Assembly: GCA_963828625.1 (NCBI GenBank) | Contig: CAWHEX010000002.1 | Coordinates: 640,918-704,917, forward strand | Reading direction: 5' to 3' | Source: PALSA-894 sp963828625 | Lineage (GTDB): Bacteria; Pseudomonadota; Alphaproteobacteria; Rhizobiales; Xanthobacteraceae | Length of the DNA stretch: 64,000 nucleotides | Part shown: positions 57,499-64,000 of the stretch, piece after piece | How positions within the stretch are numbered: the stretch's first letter is position 1 | Layout of the letters: each line of letters begins with the position of its first letter | Notes under the pieces: generated by a model | The model's input: only the letters and a program-made list of their open reading frames with translations | The model's database searches: none | Told to the model about the DNA's origin: nothing | Program-made: the position numbers and the translations under genes

Positions 57499-58465
57499 CT
57501 ATTGCGGCTCGATGCCGAGTTCCTGGGTCGTCTTGGCCCAGAGCGCGAGCTGCTCCTTCAGGAATGCTTCCGCGGCTTCCGGCGTGCCGGCGCCCTTCGG
57601 ATCGAGCTCGAAGCCGAGCTTCGGCGCAAGATCGCGCACCTGCGCGTCGCGCGTCGCCTCGTCGATCGCCGCGTTGAGCTTCCTGACGATGTCGGCGGGC
57701 GTGCCGGTCGGCGCCATCACCATGAACCAGCCGGAGAAGTCGAAGCCCGGCAGGGTCTCGGCCGCGGCCGGAACGTCGGGCGCCGCCACCAGCCGGCGCG
57801 TCGAGGCGGTGGCGAGCGCACGCAGCGCGCCGCTTTTCACATGCGCCTCCACGATCGAGGCCGAGAACACGCCGGCCTGCGTCCGCCCGGTGATCGTGTC
57901 CTGCAGGCCGTTGTTGATGTTGACCGACGGGATCAGCACGAATTGCGTGCCGGCGCGCTTGTTGAGCGCCTGCGCGGTGACGCCGGCGAGATTGCGGTTG
58001 CCGTCGACCGACAGCGAAATCTTTCCCGGTGCCGCTTTGTCGAGCGCGATCAGCTCGGGAAGCGTCTTCGCCGCGACGTCGGGATGCACCACGATCACCT
58101 GATGGCTGCGCGTCACCAGCGCCACGGGGACGAAATCCTTCACCGGATCGTAGCTCAGGTTCTTCACCATGTAGGGATTGGTGACGAGCGCCGCGGACGT
58201 CGCGAAGAAGAAGGTGTAGCCGTCCGGCGCCGACCGCGCGGCCGCCTGCGCGCCGATGACATTGCCGGCGCCCGGCTTGTTCTCGACGATCACGGTTTGG
58301 CCCAGCGTCACGGAGAGCTTGGTCGCGATCATGCGCGCCATCACGTCCGGGCTGGCGCCCGCCGATTGCGAGACGATGAAGGTGACCGGCCGCTGCGGCC
58401 AGTTTTGCGCGCAGGCGGGCTGCGACGAGACAGGCTGCGATGAACAAGGCCGCGATGGTGCGCAT
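57499..58465 (-). CDS. Bug/TctC-family receptor of the catabolic cluster (one frame break)
   Basis: About 321 residues. The start at 58465 has GGAGAACC. Signal MRTIAALFIAACLVA, then after a break near 58420 ACAQNWPQRPVTFIVSQSAG, ASPDVMARMIATKLSVTLGQ, TVIVENKPGAGNVIGAQAAA, GLQDTITGRTQAGVFSASIV and WFMVMAPTGTPADIVRKLNA. First gene of the operon Bug-VOC-hydroxylase, so its ligand may be the aromatic acid attacked by the two enzymes. Confidence 0.86.
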
Positions 58466-58547
58466 GAGGTTCTCCGGGCGTCGGCACGGTGCATAGCAGC
58501 TCGGAAAGCGCGGCAAGACTGCCCGCGGGTTCCGGGACGACAAGACA

Positions 58548-58577
58548 AAAGCCCCGCGGCTCGCACCGCGGGGCTTT
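58548..58577. terminator. strong bidirectional terminator after hppA
   Basis: AAAGCCCCGCGG and CCGCGGGGCTTT (58548-58559, 58566-58577), a 12-bp perfect stem with short loop and T/A flanks. It lies 24 bp beyond the hppA stop and separates it from the Bug operon. Confidence 0.85.
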
Positions 58578-58600
58578 GTCGTATCAGGCGTTGATCGCGA

Positions 58601-60733
58601 TCAATGCGCCAGGATCGCGAGCAGCAGCAGCGCCACGATGTTGGTGATCTTGATCGCCGGGTTCACGGCGGGACCCGCCGTGTCCTTGTAGGGATCGCCG
58701 ACGGTGTCGCCGGTGACCGAGGCCTTGTGCGCCTCGCTGCCCTTCTGGTGGACCACGCCGTCCTTGTCGGTGAAGCCGTCCTCGAACGACTTCTTGGCGT
58801 TGTCCCACGCGCCGCCGCCCGAGGTCATCGAGATCGCGACGAACAGGCCGTTGACGATCACGCCGAGCAGCGAAGCGCCGAGCGCCGCGAAGGCATTCGC
58901 CTTCGAGCCGGAGATCCACAGCACGCCGAAGTAGACGACGATCGGCGCCAGCACCGGCAGCAGCGACGGGATGATCATCTCCTTGATCGCCGCCTTGGTG
59001 AGCAGGTCGACCGCGCGCGCATAGTCGGGGCGCGCGGTGCCCGCCATGATGCCCGGATTCTCGCGGAACTGGCGGCGCACTTCCTCGACCACCGAGCCGG
59101 CCGCGCGGCCGACCGCGGTCATCGCGATGCCGCCGAACAGATACGGGATCAGGCCGCCGAAGATGAGACCCGCCACGACGTAGGGGTTCGACAGGTCGAA
59201 CGAGACCGTGCCGATGTCCTTGAAGTACGGCGCGCCCTTCTTGATGAAGGTCTCGATGTCGTTGGTGTAGGCGGCGAACAGCACCAGCGCGCCGAGGCCC
59301 GCCGAGCCGATGGCGTAGCCCTTGGTGACCGCCTTGGTGGTGTTGCCGACCGCGTCGAGCGCGTCGGTGTTGTGGCGGACTTCCTTCGGCAGGCCGGACA
59401 TTTCGGCAATGCCGCCGGCGTTGTCCGTCACCGGACCGAACGCGTCGAGCGCGACGATCATGCCGGCAAGGCCGAGCATGGTGGTCACCGCGATCGCCGT
59501 CCCGAACAGGCCGGCGAGCTGGTAGGTGATGATGATGCCGGCGACGATCACCAGCGCGGGCAGCGCGGTCGACTCGAGCGACACCGCGAGGCCCTGGATC
59601 ACGTTGGTGCCGTGGCCGGTGACCGACGCCTGCGCGATCGACACCACCGGGCGCTTGCCGGTGCCGGTGTAGTACTCGGTGATCCACACGATCAGCCCGG
59701 TGACGACCAGGCCGAGGATGCCGCAGAGGAACAGGTTCTTGCCGGTGATGGACATGCCGGCGACCTTGCCGATCTCGCCCCAGCCGATCAGGTAGTGCGT
59801 CGCGATGGCGAGGCCGCCGATCGAGAGCACGCCGCCGACGATCAGGCCCTTGTAGAGCGCGCCCATGATCGAGCCGTTGGCGCCGAGCTTGACGAAGAAG
59901 GTGCCGACGATCGAGGTCACGATGCAGGCGCCGCAGATGCCGAGCGGATAGAGCATCGCCGAGGAGAGGATCGGCTGGCCGGCGAAGAAGATCGCGGCGA
60001 GCACCATGGTGGCGACGACGGTCACCGCGTAGGTCTCGAACAGGTCGGCCGCCATGCCGGCGCAGTCGCCGACGTTATCGCCGACGTTGTCGGCGATCGT
60101 GGCCGGGTTGCGCGGATCGTCTTCCGGGATACCGGCCTCGACCTTGCCGACGAGGTCGGCGCCGACGTCGGCGCCCTTGGTGAAGATGCCGCCGCCGAGA
60201 CGGGCGAAGATCGAGATCAGCGAGGCGCCGAACGAGAGCGCGACCAGCGCGTCGATCACGGTGCGGTTGTCGGGCGCGAGCCCCTTCGGGCCGGTGAGGA
60301 ACCAGTAGTAGAGCGCGACGCCGAGCAGCGCGAGGCCGGCGACCAGCATGCCGGTGACGGCGCCGGCCTTGAACGAGATGTCGAGGCCTTCGGCGAGCGA
60401 CTTGGTGGCGGCCTGCGCGGTGCGCACGTTGGCCCGCACCGAGACGTTCATGCCGATGAAGCCGGCCGCGCCCGAGAGCACCGCGCCGACCAGGAACCCG
60501 ATCGCGACCCAGCTTCCGAGCAGGATCCACAATCCGATGAAGACGACGACGCCGACCATCGCGATCGTCATGTACTGGCGCTTGAGATAGGCCTGCGCGC
60601 CTTCGGCGATGGCGGCGGCGATCTCCTGCATGCGCGCCGTGCCGGCATCCGCCGACATCACGGACTGGATCGCCCAGATCCCGTACACGATCGAAAGCGC
60701 GCCACAGCCGATGATGGCCCAAAGAGCAGTCAT
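58601..60733 (-). CDS. hppA: membrane-bound proton-pumping pyrophosphatase, K+-independent
   Basis: 710 residues, intact, ~16 helices. Hydrolyses PPi and pumps H+ across the inner membrane. Substrate motifs: DVGADLVGKVEAGIPEDDPR followed by NPATIADNVGDNVGDCAGMA. The second and third conserved segments (VALDAFGPVTDNAGGIAEMS; GDTVGDPYKDTAGPAVNP) are complete. The residue deciding K+ dependence is Lys in AVGNTTKAVTKGYAIG (Ala in K+-dependent enzymes), so it belongs to the K+-independent type, as in Rhodospirillum rubrum. A run of intact codons over 2.1 kb contrasts with the broken neighbours. Confidence 0.96.
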   Translation of the reverse strand: MTALWAIIGCGALSIVYGIWAIQSVMSADAGTARMQEIAAAIAEGAQAYLKRQYMTIAMVGVVVFIGLWILLGSWVAIGFLVGAVLSGAAGFIGMNVSVRANVRTAQAATKSLAEGLDISFKAGAVTGMLVAGLALLGVALYYWFLTGPKGLAPDNRTVIDALVALSFGASLISIFARLGGGIFTKGADVGADLVGKVEAGIPEDDPRNPATIADNVGDNVGDCAGMAADLFETYAVTVVATMVLAAIFFAGQPILSSAMLYPLGICGACIVTSIVGTFFVKLGANGSIMGALYKGLIVGGVLSIGGLAIATHYLIGWGEIGKVAGMSITGKNLFLCGILGLVVTGLIVWITEYYTGTGKRPVVSIAQASVTGHGTNVIQGLAVSLESTALPALVIVAGIIITYQLAGLFGTAIAVTTMLGLAGMIVALDAFGPVTDNAGGIAEMSGLPKEVRHNTDALDAVGNTTKAVTKGYAIGSAGLGALVLFAAYTNDIETFIKKGAPYFKDIGTVSFDLSNPYVVAGLIFGGLIPYLFGGIAMTAVGRAAGSVVEEVRRQFRENPGIMAGTARPDYARAVDLLTKAAIKEMIIPSLLPVLAPIVVYFGVLWISGSKANAFAALGASLLGVIVNGLFVAISMTSGGGAWDNAKKSFEDGFTDKDGVVHQKGSEAHKASVTGDTVGDPYKDTAGPAVNPAIKITNIVALLLLAILAH

Positions 60734-60925
60734 GAAGAAAACCTCGTTTTGCTGGAAACCCGGCCGCGGCCCCTTCCGCTATCCAGGCACGCCGGATCAT
60801 CGGGCAACTCGAAGCCGCCCCGACCCGGCAGAAAGTGGCGCGGATATAGCCAAAAAGCGGCCGGTCATGCAACGGCGCAAATCGGCTGGTTTTTCAACGG
60901 CGATTGGCGGCGCCCGGCGCCGGTT

Positions 60926-62150
60926 TCAGGCCGGCCGCGCCCGCTCCCGCAGCGTGTGCCAGAGCAGCATCGCGCCCGCGACCGCCACCACCGGGAACAT
61001 GACGATGTTCACCAGGTACCAGCCGTAATGCGCCAGCATCGAGCCGGAGATGAACGAGCCGATCGCCATGCTGCCGAAAATCAGGAAGTCGTTGAACGCC
61101 TGGACCTTGTTGCGCTCCTCCGGGCGATGGCAGTCGGTCACCATCGTGGTGGCGCCGACGAAGGCGAAGTTCCACCCGACCCCGAGCAGGATCAGCGCGA
61201 TCCAGAAATGCGCGACCGTCAGCCCGACGAGCCCGACCACCGCCGAGAGCGCCAGCAGGAACAAGTCCGACCGCGGTCACGCGCGGCACGCCGAAGCGCA
61301 GGATCAGCGAGCCGGTGAAGAAGCTCGGACCGTACATCGCCAGCACGTGCCACTGGATGCCGAGCGTGGCGTCGGCGACCGAGTGGCCGCAGTCGAACAT
61401 CGCGAGCGGCGCCGAGGTCATCATCAGGTTCATCAGCGCGTAGCTGGCGACGCCGCACACCACCGCGACGAGGAATTTCGGCTGGCGGCAGATTTCGCGG
61501 ATCGGGCGGCCGGGCCTGGTGCTGGCGAAATGCGCAAGGCCCGGCGCGCGGAAGAACATCACGATGATGATGCCGGCGATGAGCGCGAACGCGGCCTGCC
61601 CGATATAGCTCCAGGCGAACAGATGCGGCGGCATCAGGTCCTTGGTGAAGATCACGAGCTGCGGCCCGAGGATCGCGGCGAACAGCCCGCCCGCCATCAC
61701 CCAGGCCACGGCCTTCGGCTTGAACGCCGGGCTCGCGGTGTCGGCGGCGCCGAAGCGGTAGGACATGTGCGAGGCCGCATAGAGCCCGCCGCAGAACGTC
61801 GCGACCAGATAGAGCCAGAAGTTCGCCTGCAGGATCGCCGTGTAGCCGATCAGGCCCGCGAGCGTGCCGGCGACCGCGCCGCTCGCGTACGCGGTGCGGC
61901 GGCCGAAGCGCTTGGCCAGATAGCCGAGCGGCAAGGTGCCGGCCCAGATGCCGCACACCATGACGCTGATCGGCAACGTCGCGAGGCTTTTGTCCGGCGC
62001 CATCATCGAGCCGAGGATGCTGCCGGTCGCGACGATCACCGTGTTGTTCGCGCCCGCGAGCGCCTGCCCCATCGCCAGCACCAGCGCATTGCGCTTGGCG
62101 AGCCGGTCGCCGGCGGCAGAATCGAGCGGCGTCTCGGCAATCGCCGACAT
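60926..62150 (-). CDS. MFS transporter (one frame break)
   Basis: About 408 residues, 12 helices. MSAIAETPLDSAAGDRLAKR, MGQALAGANNTVIVATGSIL, PISVMVCGIWAGTLPLGYLA, KRFGRRTAYASGAVAGTLAG (loop 2-3 GYLAKRFGRR motif), FCGGLYAASHMSYRFGAADT. After a break near 61265: FLLALSAVVGLVGLTVAHFW, NFAFVGATTMVTDCHRPEER and FLIFGSMAIGSFISGSMLA. MFS of the YfcJ/ribosylation type often sits between thiL and hppA in Bradyrhizobium-like genomes. Substrate unknown. Confidence 0.85.
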
Positions 62151-62258
62151 ATTTCTTCTCCGGCCGGGGATTTCGGCAGAACAGACGCGGCGTTCTAGCG
62201 CAGGGCGGAGGATGGCGCTACTGCGGGGAGTCGCGGGGCTGGCTTGCGCCGAAAACGC

Positions 62259-63258
62259 TCAGAAATGACTGTAGCCGGGACGCGTAAAGCGCAGCGGCTC
62301 GCCTTTCGCGTCGAGAAAGCGCGGCGGCGCATCGCCGGCGACGATTCGGCCGATGTCGGTGACCGGGACGTTCGCGGCGCGGCCGGCTCGGTGAAAGCGC
62401 GCCGCCTTTGCGGGCGACACCGCGCATAGGATCTCGTAGTCCTCGCCGCCGGTCAGGATCGGCTCGATCAGCGCGGCGTCGGCGCGCAACGCCTGCGCGC
62501 GCCGCGGCCGACAGCGGCACGCGCGCGACCTCGATGTCGGCCGAGACATCCGAGATGCGGCAGAGCTTGGCGAGATCGGCCGCGAGTCCGTCGGACACAT
62601 CCATCGCGGCGCTGGCATGCGTCCGCACTGCCTCGGCCAGCGCATTGCGCGGCTGCGGCAGGCGATAGCGCGCGACGAGATGCTCGCTCGTCGCGGCATC
62701 GAGCTTCCAGGATCCGCCTCGCCTCTCCGCACCAGCAGCCCGAGCGCCGCATCGCCGATCGTGCCGCTGACGAACACATGGTCGCCCGCCTTCGCGCCCG
62801 CGCGCCGCACCATCGTGCCCGTCGGCAAGCGTGCCGAACGCCGCGATCGAAATGCCGGTCGGCCCCGGCGTCGAATCCGTGTCGCCGCCGAGCAGCGGGC
62901 ATTCGTAGGCGTCGGCATCCTCGCCGAGCCCGCGCGCGAAATCCGCGAGCCAGCTCTCGTCGAAGCCCTTCGGCAGCGCGATCGCCAGCAGGAAGCCGAG
63001 CGGCGCCGCGCCCTTCGCGGCCAGATCCGACAGGTTCACGCGCAGCGCCTTGCGCGCGACGCCGTCGGCCGGATCGTCGGGAAAGAAATGCACGCCCGCG
63101 ATCAGCCCGTCGGTCTTGAGCACGAGGTCGTGGCCGGCGGGCGGCGTGATCGCGGAGGCGTCGTCGGTAAAGCCGAACGTGCCGGGATGTTTGGCGAGCG
63201 GCTTGAAGTAGCGCGCGATCAGGCGGTCTTCGGCCGAGCCATCGGAGTCTCGCGCCAC
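62259..63258 (-). CDS. thiL: thiamine-monophosphate kinase (frame breaks)
   Basis: About 332 residues. ThiL phosphorylates thiamine-P to thiamine-PP. Features: EDRLIARYFKPLAKHPGTFG, FTDDASAITPPAGHDLVLKT (DDA Mg/ATP site), DGLIAGVHFFPDDPADGVAR, KALRVNLSDLAAKGAAPLGF (NLSDLAAKGA), LLGGDTDSTPGPTGISIAAF, then in shifted frames MDVSDGLAADLAKLC and ILTGGEDYEILCAVSP. Breaks near 62810, 62725 and 62500. Six bases after the nusB stop, hence the same operon as ribH-nusB. Confidence 0.92.
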
Positions 63259-63264
63259 GATGCC

Positions 63265-63750
63265 CTACCCGGCCCGGCCGAACTCGCCGGCGCGCAATTG
63301 CCGCGCCAGCTGATCGAGCACCGCGTTGACCATGCCGGTCTCGTCCTTGTCGAGGAAGGCGTTCGCGACATCGACATATTCGGTGACGACGACCCGCGCC
63401 GGCACGTCGGCGCGGCCCGACAGCTCGAACGCGCCGGCACGCAGCACCGCGCGCAGCAGCGCCTCGACGCGCTTCAGCGGCCAGCCGTCCTGCAGCGCCT
63501 TGTCGATCATCGGATCGAGCTTGCGCTGGTCGTCGAGCACGCCGCTCACCACGCTGCGGAAGAACGCGGCCTCGGCTGGGAGATACTGCGAGCCGTCGAC
63601 CTCGCGGCCGATCCAGTGGCTCTCGAATTCGGCCAGAATGTCGTTCAGCGGCGTCGCCGCGATATCCATCTGGTAGAGCGCCTGCACGGCCGCGAGCCGC
63701 GCCGCGCCGCGGCGGTTCGCCTTGCGGTCCTCGCGCGGCTCGGCGCTCAT
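63265..63750 (-). CDS. nusB: transcription antitermination protein NusB
   Basis: 161 residues from the ATG at 63750 (MSAEPREDRKANRRGAARLA). NusB fold signatures: ARLAAVQALYQMDIAATPLN, AFFRSVVSGVLDDQRKLDPM, IDKALQDGWPLKRVEALLRA, VLRAGAFELSGRADVPARVV and VVTEYVDVANAFLDKDETGM. NusB joins the BoxA-binding NusB-S10 complex in rRNA antitermination. The open frame continues upstream into ribH without a stop, which probably reflects an indel at the end of ribH. Confidence 0.94.
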   Translation of the reverse strand: MSAEPREDRKANRRGAARLAAVQALYQMDIAATPLNDILAEFESHWIGREVDGSQYLPAEAAFFRSVVSGVLDDQRKLDPMIDKALQDGWPLKRVEALLRAVLRAGAFELSGRADVPARVVVTEYVDVANAFLDKDETGMVNAVLDQLARQLRAGEFGRAG

Positions 63751-64000
63751 CGCTGCGCTCCAGCCGAGGTTGCGCTTGAGCCGGACCAGCGCGAGCGCCG
63801 CGCGCGCCGCGCCGCCGCCCTTGTCCTCGCCGGTCTGGCGCGCCCGCGCCTTCGCCTGCGCGTCGGTATCGACGGTGAGGATGCCGTTGCCGACCGGCAT
63901 GTCAGCGCGATCGAGATGTCCATGAGGGCGCGCGCGGACTTTCGCCTGCGACGATGTCGTAGTGGCTGGTCTCGCCGCGGATCACGCAGCCGAGCGCGAC
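63751..64000 (-). CDS. ribH: 6,7-dimethyl-8-ribityllumazine synthase, C-terminal part (window edge, frame breaks)
   Basis: Reading from the edge: VALGCVIRGETSHYDIVAGE (the lumazine synthase signature), then after a break near 63942 SARALMDISIAL, and after another near 63905 MPVGNGILTVDTDAQAKARA and GGGAARAALALVRLKRNLG. RibH makes the lumazine precursor of riboflavin. No stop is seen. If one base were removed in the last codons, TGA would overlap the nusB ATG (ATGA), as in many gene pairs here. Operon ribH-nusB-thiL. Confidence 0.92.

Overview
The window is high-GC DNA from an alphaproteobacterium, most likely a Hyphomicrobiales member near Nitrobacteraceae/Xanthobacteraceae (Bradyrhizobium/Rhodopseudomonas/Pseudolabrys-like). 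This is inferred from the ribH-nusB-thiL-MFS-hppA block, a K+-independent H+-pyrophosphatase, many periplasmic Bug (TctC) and TRAP solute receptors, and many tiny proteins of the kind seen in rhizobial genomes. There is no rRNA, and I see no tRNA or CRISPR. A dominant technical feature is that about half of the recognisable genes are broken by one-base indels, including housekeeping genes (ribH, thiL). Sequencing or assembly indels are therefore the simplest explanation. For such genes I give the span of the reconstructed gene and place the frame breaks approximately.

Layout. 1-3.4 kb: fragments, one of two paralogous ~64-aa proteins, a MauG-like tail and a 2OG-Fe(II) oxygenase. 3.6-12.9 kb: a tandem pair of SARP-like/TolB-N/TPR membrane regulators (the second decapitated), divergent from a ~1,790-aa RTX/Calx-beta type I-secreted adhesin. 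Three 11-bp-spaced TTGAC repeats lie between them. 13.4-17.3 kb: a large Eco57I-type restriction-modification enzyme of lower GC. 17.3-19.6 kb: a four-gene serine-recombinase cassette joined by ATGA overlaps. 19.9-24.8 kb: a prophage remnant (HTH proteins, four ~65-bp repeats, ParB-methyltransferase, P27 small terminase) with no large terminase or structural genes in the window. 25.0-26.5 kb: a small operon of a winged-helix-like protein and two DUF5985-like membrane proteins. 26.5-29.6 kb: a TRAP transporter. 29.7-30.2 kb: a 97-aa gene enclosed by 15-bp inverted repeats. 30.3-38.0 kb: a ten-gene Mrp/Mbh-type cation/proton antiporter locus with three ND-like subunits. 38.4-48 kb: bamE, a region of gene tails and heads (SDR, DUF72, Bug), nucleoside phosphorylase, GST, Bug protein, metallophosphoesterase and many tiny proteins. 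48.1-54.4 kb: a hybrid histidine kinase, a cupin and a second TRAP transporter. 54.9-58.5 kb: a catabolic set (MhpA-like hydroxylase, VOC protein, Bug receptor). 58.6-64 kb: hppA, MFS, thiL, nusB and ribH (cut by the window end).

How the parts fit: the right half is conserved metabolism and transport of organic acids and aromatics, with energy coupling by the H+-PPase and the Mrp-like antiporter. The left half is accessory: surface adhesin plus regulator, DNA defence, recombinase and phage residue. The observations most worth testing are the SARP-RTX pair with its candidate operator, the Mbh-ordered antiporter locus with extra subunits, the four-copy repeat beside the phage terminase, the inverted-repeat-bounded single-gene unit, and the identical palindrome placed 67 bp upstream of both paralogous small genes.
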